From Streptomyces klenkii (GTDB taxonomy: Bacteria; Actinomycetota; Actinomycetes; Streptomycetales; Streptomycetaceae), in contig NZ_RBAM01000003.1 of the NCBI RefSeq assembly GCF_003626645.1, positions 1 through 64,000 on the forward strand: DNA of 64,000 nucleotides, read 5' to 3'. The notes under the pieces were generated by a model. That model did not search any database. It was not told the DNA's origin and saw nothing but the letters and a program-made list of their open reading frames with translations. Positions 25,457-32,965 of the stretch are shown piece after piece. How positions within the stretch are numbered: the first letter of the stretch is position 1; each line of letters opens with the position of its first letter. The translations under genes were made by a program, and so were the position numbers.

Positions 25457-25753
25457 AGGACCACCCTTCCTTCACGTGTAGCTGCCATTCGGCTGCCATT
25501 GGTCGTCTGTACCGTACGAAAACTATCTGGCCGCGGCGCACGGCGCGCAGCCCGCCCCAAACAGGAGCGCATGGCGGACCCTGTGGGGTCCCTACAGAAA
25601 ACCGCGCTGCGCGCAGCGGCGCGGCCCGCGGGGGACGCTTCCCGGAGTGCGCCCCGGTCCGCCCCTGAACTGCGCAGAAGGCCGCCCCCGGGCGTGCTGC
25701 GGCGTGATTCACTGCGTCTTCGGGAGACATCGCACGCCTAGGGGAGGCCATCC

Positions 25754-27301
25754 GTGCCACATGAAATCGACGCGTCGTTCCTCGCGCTGCCGCTGCGGCA
25801 ACTCGCCGACGCGGCCCTGGCGCGCGCCCGCGCACTGGGGGCCGACCACGCGGACTTCCGCCTGGAGCGGGTGCGCAGCGCGTCCTGGCGACTGAGGGAC
25901 GCCCGGCCGGCGGGCACCTCGGACACCACCGACCTGGGGTACGCGGTGCGGGTGGTGCACGGCGGGAGCTGGGGCTTCGCGTCGGGCGTGGAGCTGACGA
26001 TGGACGCGGCGGCGCGGGTGGCCGGGCAGGCCGTCGCGATGGCGAAGCTGTCGGCGAAGGTGATCGCGGCCGCGGGGCCGACTGGGGGCACCCCCAGCGG
26101 TAGCTGGGGGAGGGTGGAGCTGGCGCCGGAGCCGGTGCACGCCGACCGGACGTGGGTGTCCTCGTACGAGGTCAGCCCCTTCGACGTGCCGGACGCGGAG
26201 AAGAGCGCGCTGCTCGCGGACTGGAGCGCGCGGCTGCTGTCGGCGGACGGGGTGGCGCACGCGGACGCGTCCCTGCTGACCGTCCAGGAGAACAAGTTCT
26301 ACGCCGACTCGGCGGGCACGACCACCACGCAGCAGCGCGTCCGGGTGCACCCGCAGCTGACGGCGGTCGCGGTCGACCCGGCGACCGGCGGCTTCGACGC
26401 GATGCGCACGCTCGCGCCCCCGGCCGGCCGCGGCTGGGAGTACCTGACGGGCACCGGCTGGGACTGGGACGCCGAGCTGGCGGAGATCCCCGAGCTGCTG
26501 GCCGAGAAGATGCGCGCGCCGAGCGTCGAGGCGGGCTCGTACGACCTGGTGGTCGACCCGTCCAACCTGTGGCTGACCATCCACGAGTCGGTCGGCCACG
26601 CCACCGAGCTGGACCGCGCGCTGGGCTACGAGGCGGCCTACGCGGGCACGTCCTTCGCTACCTTCGACCAGCTGGGCAAGCTGAAGTACGGCTCCCCGCT
26701 GATGAACGTGACGGGCGACCGCACCGCGGAGCACGGCCTGGCCACGATCGGCTACGACGACGAGGGCGTCGAGGCCCAGTCCTGGGACCTCGTCAAGGAC
26801 GGCGTCCTGGTGGGCTACCAGCTGGACCGGCGGATCGCGAAGCTCACCGGCTTCGACCGCTCCAACGGCTGCGCCTTCGCCGACTCCCCCGCCCACGTCC
26901 CGGTCCAGCGCATGGCCAACGTCTCGCTGCAACCGGCGCCGGGCGGGCCTTCCACGGAGGAGCTGATCTCCGGCGTGGACCGCGGCATCTACGTGGTCGG
27001 CGACCGCTCCTGGTCGATCGACATGCAGCGGTACAACTTCCAGTTCACGCAGCAGCGGGCGTACGCGATCCGCAACGGGCGGCTGGCCGGGCAGCTGCGG
27101 GACGTGGCCTATCAGGCCACGACCACCGACTTCTGGGGGTCGATGGCGGCCGTCGGCGGGCCGCAGACGTACGTCCTGGGCGGCGCGTTCAACTGCGGCA
27201 AGGCGCAGCCGGGTCAGGTCGCGGCGGTCTCCCACGGCTGCCCCACGGCTCTCTTCGAGAACGTCAACATCCTGAACACGACCGAGGAGGCGGGGCAGTG
27301 A
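25754..27301 (+). CDS. tldD: TldD-type metalloprotease
   Basis: A 515-residue subunit of the TldD/TldE (PmbA) heterodimeric protease, which trims short peptides such as microcin precursors and CcdA. The zinc motif HESVGHATELDRALGYEAAY (HExxxH, first His near residue 277) identifies the catalytic subunit. FDRSNGCAFADSPAHVPVQR and GVYVVG-like GIYVVGDRSW are conserved too. The GTG start follows GGGGAGG. Odd points: an in-frame insert of about 10 residues (near 110-121) encoded by a palindromic repeat, and a duplicated gene end. It is followed by its partner gene. Confidence 0.94.
   Translation: MPHEIDASFLALPLRQLADAALARARALGADHADFRLERVRSASWRLRDARPAGTSDTTDLGYAVRVVHGGSWGFASGVELTMDAAARVAGQAVAMAKLSAKVIAAAGPTGGTPSGSWGRVELAPEPVHADRTWVSSYEVSPFDVPDAEKSALLADWSARLLSADGVAHADASLLTVQENKFYADSAGTTTTQQRVRVHPQLTAVAVDPATGGFDAMRTLAPPAGRGWEYLTGTGWDWDAELAEIPELLAEKMRAPSVEAGSYDLVVDPSNLWLTIHESVGHATELDRALGYEAAYAGTSFATFDQLGKLKYGSPLMNVTGDRTAEHGLATIGYDDEGVEAQSWDLVKDGVLVGYQLDRRIAKLTGFDRSNGCAFADSPAHVPVQRMANVSLQPAPGGPSTEELISGVDRGIYVVGDRSWSIDMQRYNFQFTQQRAYAIRNGRLAGQLRDVAYQATTTDFWGSMAAVGGPQTYVLGGAFNCGKAQPGQVAAVSHGCPTALFENVNILNTTEEAGQ
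26083..26113. repeat. Palindromic repeat inserted in frame within tldD
   Basis: TGGGGG-CA-CCCCCA (26083-26096) followed by GCGGTAGC and another TGGGGG (26105-26110). This looks like a short dispersed palindromic element known from Streptomyces intergenic regions, here translated within tldD as a Gly/Thr/Ser/Pro loop. Confidence 0.65.
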
Positions 27302-27393
27302 GCGGTCACCACGGAACCGGCCGGGGGTCCGGGGGTTGCCCCCCGGAAAAGCACAGTCTGAACACCACTGAGGAGGCGGGGCAGTGAGCCGTC
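27272..27393 (+). repeat. Duplicated tldD tail flanking a hairpin, carrying the next gene's RBS
   Basis: A 36-base segment (27272-27307), covering the last codons of tldD, its stop and the following bases, is repeated at 27358-27393 with three changes. The 50 bases between hold the hairpin CCGGGGG-TTGC-CCCCCGG (27329-27346). Each copy includes GAGGAGG followed by GTGAGC. In the second copy these serve as RBS and start codon of pmbA. Confidence 0.9.
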
Positions 27394-28775
27394 GTAACCA
27401 GCCGCACGAGATCGTCGAGCGCGCCCTGGAGCTGTCGCGGGCCGACGGCTGCATGGTGATCGCGAGCGAGCGCTCCACGGCCAACCTCCGCTGGGCGCGC
27501 AACGCCCTGACGACCAACGGCGTCACCCGCGGCCGTACGGTCACCGTGATCGCCACCGTCGACGGCGCCGAGGGCACCGCCTCGGGCGTCGTGTCGCGCT
27601 CGGCCGTCACGGCCGGGGAGCTGGAGCCGCTGGTGCGGGCCGCCGAGGCCGCCGCGCGCGAGGCCGGGCCGGCCGAGGACGCCCAGCCGCTGGTGACGGG
27701 CGTGCCGCACTCCCCCGACTTCACGGCCGCGCCCGCCGAGACGTCCTCCGCCGTCTTCGACGCCTTCGCGCCCGCGCTCGGCGAGTCCTTCGCCGGGGCG
27801 CGCGCCGCGGGCCGCGAGCTGTACGGCTTCGCGCACCACGAGGTGTCCTCGTACTACCTGGGCACGTCCGCCGGGCTGCGGCTGCGCCACGACCAGCCGG
27901 CCGGCACCCTGGAGCTCAACGCCAAGTCGCCGGACGGCACGCGCTCGGCGTGGGCGGGCCGGGCCACCCGCGACTTCACCGACGTCGACCCGCGGGCGAT
28001 GGACGCCGGGCTGGCGCGGCGCCTGGCGTGGGCGGAGCGGAAGGTCGAGCTGCCGGCCGGGCGGTACGAGACGCTGCTGCCGCCGACGGCCGTGGCGGAC
28101 CTGCTCGTCTACCAGATGTGGTCGGCGGCCGCGCGCGACGCCGCCGAGGGCCGGACGGTCTTCTCGAAGGCCGGCGGCGGCACCCGCGTCGGGGAGAAGC
28201 TGTCTCCGCTGCCGCTGACGCTGCGCAGCGACCCGCGGGCGGCGGGCCTGGAGTGCGCGCCGTTCGTCCTCACGTCCGCCTCGGGGGACGACGCGTCGGT
28301 CTTCGACAACGGCCTGCCGCTGGGTCCGGTGGACTGGATCCGCGACGGCGTGCTGGAGCACCTGGTGACCACGCGGCACAGCGCCGGGCTGACGGACCTG
28401 CCGGTCGCCCCGCTCGTGGACAACCTGATCCTGGACGGGGGCGGTACGCGCTCGCTGGAGGAGATGGTCGCGGCCACCGAGCGCGGCCTGCTGCTGACCT
28501 CGCTGTGGTACATCCGCGAGGTCGACCCGGCGTCGCTGCTGCTGACCGGGCTGACCCGGGACGGCGTCTATCTCGTGGAGAACGGCGAGGTCGTCGGCGA
28601 GGTCAACAACTTCCGCTTCAACGAGTCCCCGGTGTCGCTGCTGTCGCGCGCCACCGAGGCGGGCCGCACCGAGCCGACGCTGCCGCGCGAGTGGAGCGAC
28701 TACTTCACCCGGGCGGCGGCGCCCGCCCTGCGCGTGCCGGACTTCAACATGAGCTCGGTGAGCCGGGGGGTGTGA
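27384..28775 (+). CDS. pmbA: TldE/PmbA-type metalloprotease partner subunit
   Basis: A 463-residue TldD/PmbA-family protein without the HExxxH motif, as expected of the non-catalytic TldE partner. Conserved regions include [51 protein letters not shown] and [24 protein letters not shown] (split around conserved turns). GTG at 27384 follows GAGGAGG. Together with TldD it should form the cavity protease. Its own stop lies in a 17-bp tandem repeat. Confidence 0.93.
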   Translation: MSRRNQPHEIVERALELSRADGCMVIASERSTANLRWARNALTTNGVTRGRTVTVIATVDGAEGTASGVVSRSAVTAGELEPLVRAAEAAAREAGPAEDAQPLVTGVPHSPDFTAAPAETSSAVFDAFAPALGESFAGARAAGRELYGFAHHEVSSYYLGTSAGLRLRHDQPAGTLELNAKSPDGTRSAWAGRATRDFTDVDPRAMDAGLARRLAWAERKVELPAGRYETLLPPTAVADLLVYQMWSAAARDAAEGRTVFSKAGGGTRVGEKLSPLPLTLRSDPRAAGLECAPFVLTSASGDDASVFDNGLPLGPVDWIRDGVLEHLVTTRHSAGLTDLPVAPLVDNLILDGGGTRSLEEMVAATERGLLLTSLWYIREVDPASLLLTGLTRDGVYLVENGEVVGEVNNFRFNESPVSLLSRATEAGRTEPTLPREWSDYFTRAAAPALRVPDFNMSSVSRGV

Positions 28776-28793
28776 CGGGAGCGGGGGTGTGAC
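28766..28793. repeat. 17-bp-period repeat at the pmbA stop codon
   Basis: GGGGGTGTGAC occurs at 28766-28776, where it contains the pmbA TGA, and again at 28783-28793 beyond the gene. Confidence 0.8.
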
Positions 28794-28863
28794 AGCGGGG
28801 GCGCGGTACCGGTCCGAATAGACTGGTCCGCGTCCACCGTCCCCTTCTCACCTCAGGAACGTC

Positions 28864-30264
28864 ATGACACGCCTCGGCGAATCCGTCGCCCGCGCCGGCG
28901 AGCTCCTCGCGCAGGACCTCTCCTCCGACCAGACCGTCCAGCGGCTGCTCCAGGAGACGGGCTCGCGGCGCTATCTCGACCTGACGGACCTGTCGCCGAA
29001 GGAGCAGGCCGAGCTGATCGCCGCCCGCACCGTCGAGGTGCTGCCGGGCGTGGACAAGCTGGCCGGGCGCATCGAGGAGCGGCGCGCGGCGGGCAAGGGC
29101 CTGAAGATCAAGCTGGGCATCGACCCGACCGCGGCGGACGTGCACCTCGGGCACGCCGTGCCGGTGATCATCCTCAGCCGCTTCCAGCGCATGGGCCACG
29201 ACGTCACCCTCCTCATCGGCGACTTCACGGCCAAGATCGGCGACCCGACGGGCCGTACGGCCGAGCGCCCGCCGCTGACCGACGAGGACATCGCGAAGAA
29301 CCTCGCGGGCTACCGCGAGCAGGTGCGCCCGTTCTTCGACTTCGAGAAGGTCGAGTTCGTCCAGAACAGCAGCTGGCTGGCGCCGTACACCTTCCCGGAG
29401 CTGCTCGGGCTGCTCTCGCAGGTGCCGGTCTCGCAGCTGCTCCAGCGCGAGGACTTCCGCAACCGCCTGGCGGCGGGCTCGGGCCTGACGATGTCGGAGC
29501 TGCTGTACCCGATCGCCCAGGGCCTGGACTCGGTCGCGCTCGACTGCGACGTGGAGCTCGGCGGCGCCGACCAGCTGCTGAACCTCCAGATGGGCCGCAA
29601 GCTCATGGAGCTGAAGGGCCAGAAGCCGCAGCTCGTCGTCACGATGCCGCTGATCGAGGGCACGGACGGCACGGGCGCGAAGATGTCCAAGTCCAAGGGC
29701 AACTACGTGGGCCTGACGGCGCCCGCCGACGACGTCTTCGGCAAGATCATGTCGGTTCCGGACCGGCTGATGGAGCCGTACCTGAAGGCGTGGACCGAGT
29801 GGACGGACGAGGAGATCGCCCTCGTGCTGTCCCGGGTCGGGGAGCGCTCGCTGCACCCGATGGACCTCAAGAAGATCCTCGCGGGTGAGGTCGTCTCCGC
29901 GCTGTACGGGATCGAGGCGGCGATGGCGGCCCGGGCCGGGTTCGTCGCGCAGTTCTCGAAGAAGAGCTTCTCCGACGTGGAGACGCCCGTGGTGGAGCTC
30001 GCCGAGCACGGCGCCTCGCCGGCGACGGCGGTGCTCAGCCAGGTTCTGGGCTTCCAGCCGTCCGCTTCGGCGGCCCGCCGGGTCGCCAAGCAGAACGGTC
30101 TGCGGCTCGTGGTCGAGACGGACGGCGGCCAGGAGGCCGTCGTGCTGGCCGAGGCCGACGCGATCCGCCCGCTGGGCGAGGTCGTGACGGAGACGGTCGC
30201 GAAGGTCGCCGGGGCCGGACGGGTGTACCTCAAGGCCGGCCGGAAGATCGCCGAGCTGCGGTAG
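28864..30264 (+). CDS. tyrS: Tyrosyl-tRNA synthetase, KMSKS type
   Basis: A 466-residue class I synthetase charging tRNA-Tyr. The HIGH motif is HLGH (residues 94-97, after IDPTAAD) and the second motif is KMSKS (273-277). IGDFTAKIGDPTGR and LGGADQLLNLQMGRKLM match the TyrZ/cluster-2 branch, which has KMSKS where many actinobacterial TyrRS have KFGKS. About 60 residues precede the usual start of the fold, and the C-terminus ends in an S4-like segment (SASAARRVAKQNGLRLV). AGGA lies 6 bases before the ATG, and TAGACT near 28818 may be the -10. Confidence 0.93.
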   Translation: MTRLGESVARAGELLAQDLSSDQTVQRLLQETGSRRYLDLTDLSPKEQAELIAARTVEVLPGVDKLAGRIEERRAAGKGLKIKLGIDPTAADVHLGHAVPVIILSRFQRMGHDVTLLIGDFTAKIGDPTGRTAERPPLTDEDIAKNLAGYREQVRPFFDFEKVEFVQNSSWLAPYTFPELLGLLSQVPVSQLLQREDFRNRLAAGSGLTMSELLYPIAQGLDSVALDCDVELGGADQLLNLQMGRKLMELKGQKPQLVVTMPLIEGTDGTGAKMSKSKGNYVGLTAPADDVFGKIMSVPDRLMEPYLKAWTEWTDEEIALVLSRVGERSLHPMDLKKILAGEVVSALYGIEAAMAARAGFVAQFSKKSFSDVETPVVELAEHGASPATAVLSQVLGFQPSASAARRVAKQNGLRLVVETDGGQEAVVLAEADAIRPLGEVVTETVAKVAGAGRVYLKAGRKIAELR

Positions 30265-30292
30265 GGAATCCGCCGGATCCGCCGTTGACATG

Positions 30293-30335
30293 GCCGGGGC
30301 GGCCCGTGCGCGAGACGCGTGCGGGCCGCCCCGGC
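30293..30335. terminator. Terminator after tyrS
   Basis: A 14-bp stem, GCCGGGGCGGCCCG (30293-30306)/CGGGCCGCCCCGGC (30322-30335), sits between the convergent tyrS and GlsB/YeaQ-type genes. Confidence 0.88.
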
Positions 30336-30377
30336 GCCGTTACGGGGCGCGTTACGGGGCGTGGCTCCGTCCGCCCC

Positions 30378-30668
30378 TCACGCCGCGTGTCTCCCGCCGC
30401 TCCTGTTGCGGCCGCGGATCGCGACCCACAGCCGGTCGCCGATGCCGACGACGAGGACGGCCCCGGCCAGTTGCAGCAGGTGCCGGCCCCAGTCGATGCC
30501 CTTGGTCTCGTTGATGCCGAGTCCCGTGGCCGCCCAGTTGCCGAGCAGGCTGCCGATCATGCCCAGGATGATCGTCAGCCACAGGGGGACCTGCTGCTTG
30601 CCCGGCAGGATGGCCTTGGCGATCAGGCCCAGGACAAGTCCGACGATGATGGCCCACAACCAGCTCAT
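30378..30668 (-). CDS. GlsB/YeaQ/YmgE family small membrane protein
   Basis: A 96-residue protein with three membrane segments and the Gly-rich pattern IIVGLVLGLIAKAILPGKQ and TIILGMIGSLLGNWAATGLG of the transglycosylase-associated (YeaQ/YmgE) family, a stress-associated integral membrane family without a proven activity. The third segment (LLQLAGAVLVVGIGDRLWVAI) precedes a basic tail. GGAGG stands 5 bases before the ATG. Confidence 0.92.
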   Translation of the reverse strand: MSWLWAIIVGLVLGLIAKAILPGKQQVPLWLTIILGMIGSLLGNWAATGLGINETKGIDWGRHLLQLAGAVLVVGIGDRLWVAIRGRNRSGGRHAA

Positions 30669-30897
30669 GTCGCCTCCTCAGCGGCGCGAGGTGCCGTGCC
30701 CCGCCATTCTGTGGCCGCCGCCGGTACGGCGCACGCCGGAGCGGTCCGTCCGCCGCCGTGCGGGCATGCCGTACGCAACCGCAGGTGGGAACGGGGACGC
30801 CGGGGGACCCGCTCTCGTACCCGGCGGCCACGCGGCGTAACGTGGAAGGAGTCCCGGCACGGGTGCGCGGGCACGGCGGATCAGGTGGTGGAACGTG

Positions 30898-31272
30898 ATG
30901 CGGAAGCAGGGCGGGGCGGCGGTCTTCAGGATCACCGGTGCCCGTCAGGGCCTGGCCGAGGACGTGCGCGGCCGCCAGCGCCGCTACGTCATCTCGATGG
31001 CGATCCGCACCCTGTCGGTGGTGCTCACCGTGGTGCTGTGGAACGTCGAGCGCTTTGTGGCGATCGGCACGCTGATCCTGGGTGCCGCGCTGCCGTACGT
31101 GGCGGTCGTGATCGCCAACGCGGGGCGGGAGAACGCCCCTTCGCTGCCCGGCACGTTCGTCCCGGCCCCGACACGGCCGGTGCTGATGCCGGGTGCCGGT
31201 GCGGAGCCGGCGGAATCCGTCCCGGAAGCGGGCCGTCGCTCCGAGGCCGATCAAGGGCGTGACCACGGCTGA
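30898..31272 (+). CDS. DUF3099-like membrane protein
   Basis: A 124-residue protein with a basic N-terminal region (FRITGARQGLAEDVRGRQRRY) preceding two membrane segments (MAIRTLSVVLTVVLWNVERF and IGTLILGAALPYVAVVIAN). The Pro/Glu-rich cytoplasmic tail is short. Length, the GARQGLAEDVRGRQRRY motif and topology fit DUF3099, an actinobacterial family of unknown function. The start is ATG at 30898 or the GTG just before it. Confidence 0.8.
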   Translation: MRKQGGAAVFRITGARQGLAEDVRGRQRRYVISMAIRTLSVVLTVVLWNVERFVAIGTLILGAALPYVAVVIANAGRENAPSLPGTFVPAPTRPVLMPGAGAEPAESVPEAGRRSEADQGRDHG

Positions 31273-31487
31273 TACGCCGTGGGGGCGCGGCGGTCGACAC
31301 CGCGCGCCGCAAAGCTCAAGAAAACCTCAGATCAATCATGTGGTTTCAGTGCCGCACGCCGGGCACCCCGTGACATACTTCCTAAGCGCTCCGCATCCCC
31401 CGTCGGAGCGACAGACCGACGCCGGGCGGCTCCCCCCGTGGCTGCCCGGCGTCGCCGTGTCTGCACGCGGTTCGTAGAGTCCGGGGT
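31273..31487. other. Intergenic region with a leaderless-type promoter element
   Basis: 215 bases between the DUF3099-like gene and the small Cys-containing gene. At its right end TAGAGT (31475-31480) stands 7 bases before the ATG of the next gene. Nothing else was recognised. Confidence 0.4.
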
Positions 31488-31718
31488 ATGACTTCCCCCG
31501 ATGATTCCGCCGCCGTGATCTGTTCCGCCAAGGGCTGCCGTGCCCCCGCCGTCTGGGTGCTGGCGTGGAACAACCCCAAGCTGCACACGCCGGACCGCCG
31601 CAAGACGTGGCTCGCGTGCGACGAGCACCGCGAGCACCTGTCCAACTTCCTCGGGCTGCGGGGCTTCCTGAAGGACGTGGTGACGCTGGAGGAGTGGGAG
31701 GCGGCGCCGCGCCCGTAG
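31488..31718 (+). CDS. Small conserved actinobacterial protein with possible zinc site
   Basis: A 76-residue protein: ICSAKGCRAPAVWVLAWNNPK, then RKTWLACDEHREHLSNFLGLRGFL, ending LEEWEAAPRP. The CxxxxC and CDEHREH groupings suggest a small metal-binding fold. Similar proteins have been labelled acetone carboxylase in databases without support, and I would not use that name. No Shine-Dalgarno, but TAGAGT lies 7 bases upstream of the ATG, so the mRNA may be leaderless. Degenerate 19-20 bp repeats follow its stop. Confidence 0.8.
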   Translation: MTSPDDSAAVICSAKGCRAPAVWVLAWNNPKLHTPDRRKTWLACDEHREHLSNFLGLRGFLKDVVTLEEWEAAPRP

Positions 31719-31723
31719 GCACA

Positions 31724-31781
31724 CCGGGCGAACTCGTGGGCGCCGGGCGAGCTCATAGCCGACGGGCGAGCTCGTAAGCAG
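31724..31781. repeat. Three degenerate ~19-bp tandem repeats after a gene end
   Basis: Units starting CGGGCGAACTCGTGGGC, CGGGCGAGCTCATAGCC and CGGGCGAGCTCGTAAGC lie in tandem from 31724 to 31781, between two convergent stop codons. Confidence 0.75.
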
Positions 31782-31794
31782 CGGGTGCGGCGGG

Positions 31795-32784
31795 TCAGCC
31801 GCCGATCGCCGACATCGGCCGCTGCGGTTGCAGGAAGGCCGGGTCGTCCAGGCCCGAGCCCGCCTTCTTGCCCCACATGGCGTGCTTCCAGCGCTCGGCG
31901 ATCTCCTCGTCCGGGGCGCCGGAGCGCAGCAGGGCGCGCAGGTCGCTCTCCTCGCGCGCGAAGAGGCAGTTGCGGACCTGCCCGTCGGCGGTGAGCCGGG
32001 TGCGGTCGCAGGCGCCGCAGAAGGGGCGGGTGACGGAGGCGATGACGCCGACCCTGCCGGGCCCGCCGTCGACGAGCCAGCGTTCGGCGGGGGCGGCGCC
32101 GCGCTCGCCGGCGTCCTCGGGGGCGAGGGCGAAGCGGGTGCGCAGGCTCGTGAGGATGTCCGCCGCGGTGATCATGCCGTCGCGGCGCCACCCGTGCTGG
32201 GCGTCGAGCGGCATCTGCTCGATGAAGCGCAGTTCGTAGCCGTGGTCGAGGGCCCAGGCGAGCAGGTCGGGGGCCTCGTCGTCGTTGAGGCCGGGCATCA
32301 GGACGGCATTGATCTTGACGGGCGTGAGGCCGGCGGCGTGGGCCGCGGCGAGGCCGTCGAGGACGTCCTGGTGGCGCTTGCGACGGGTCAGCCGCTGGAA
32401 GACGTCGGGCCGCAGCGTGTCGAGGGAGACGTTGACGCGGTCGAGGCCGGCGGCCGCCAGGGCCGGGGCGGTGCGCGCGAGGCCGATGCCGTTGGTGGTC
32501 AGGGATATCCGGGGGCGCGGCCGCAGGGCGGCGCAGCGCTCGACGAGGGAGACGAGGCCGGGGCGCAGCAGGGGCTCGCCGCCGGTGAAGCGGATCTCGG
32601 TGATGCCGAGCGCGGTCACGGCGATGCCGACGAGGCGGACGATCTCGTCGTCGGTGAGCAGGTCGGGCTTGGCGAGCCACTGGAGGCCCTCTTCGGGCAT
32701 GCAGTAGGTGCAGCGCAGGTTGCAGCGGTCGGTCAGGGACACGCGCAGATCGGTGGCGACGCGACCGTAAGTGTCGATGAGCAC
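31795..32784 (-). CDS. moaA: GTP 3',8-cyclase (molybdenum cofactor biosynthesis protein A)
   Basis: A 329-residue radical-SAM enzyme that converts GTP to 3',8-cyclo-GTP, the first step of molybdopterin synthesis. The N-terminal cluster motif is CNLRCTYC (CxxxCxxC). FTGGEPLLRPG and SLTTNGIGLA follow. The C-terminal cluster ligands are in FCGACDRTRLTADGQVRNCLF (21 residues region near 265-285), and the protein ends in the essential GG. GTG at 32784 sits 7 bases after AGGAGG. No other moa gene is adjacent. Confidence 0.96.
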   Translation of the reverse strand: MLIDTYGRVATDLRVSLTDRCNLRCTYCMPEEGLQWLAKPDLLTDDEIVRLVGIAVTALGITEIRFTGGEPLLRPGLVSLVERCAALRPRPRISLTTNGIGLARTAPALAAAGLDRVNVSLDTLRPDVFQRLTRRKRHQDVLDGLAAAHAAGLTPVKINAVLMPGLNDDEAPDLLAWALDHGYELRFIEQMPLDAQHGWRRDGMITAADILTSLRTRFALAPEDAGERGAAPAERWLVDGGPGRVGVIASVTRPFCGACDRTRLTADGQVRNCLFAREESDLRALLRSGAPDEEIAERWKHAMWGKKAGSGLDDPAFLQPQRPMSAIGG

Positions 32785-32894
32785 GCTACGCCTCCTGCGG
32801 ACTTAGGTTGAACGTTCGTTCACCTTCCGCAGCGTACGCGATCGCCCGGGGCGCAGGTGGTTTCGGGGCTGCGCCCCGGACCCCGGTCCGCAAA

Positions 32895-32927
32895 CGCCGG
32901 ACGGGCTGGATTCCAGCCCGTCCGGCG
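32895..32927 (-). terminator. Terminator downstream of the symporter gene
   Basis: A 15-bp stem, CGCCGGACGGGCTGG (32895-32909) with its complement at 32913-32927 and an ATT loop. A smaller hairpin CGGGGC-TGC-GCCCCG lies near 32866-32880. Confidence 0.88.
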
Positions 32928-32965
32928 CATGGGTACGGAACGGTCGGCGGGGTCCGGGAGGGACC

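Noticed and set aside
22711..27301. Open frames opposite tldD, fabG and the GntR regulator
   Set aside because: Long antisense frames are expected in GC-rich Streptomyces DNA; their composition is Arg/Pro/His-rich and no motif is present.
31488..31718. Annotation as acetone carboxylase
   Set aside because: A 76-residue protein cannot be that multi-subunit enzyme. The name appears to be a propagated database error.
32860..32960. Small mobile element near moaA, from the CGGGGC-TGC-GCCCCG and 15-bp stems
   Set aside because: The two hairpins are adequately explained as terminators after the symporter gene; no target duplication was seen.
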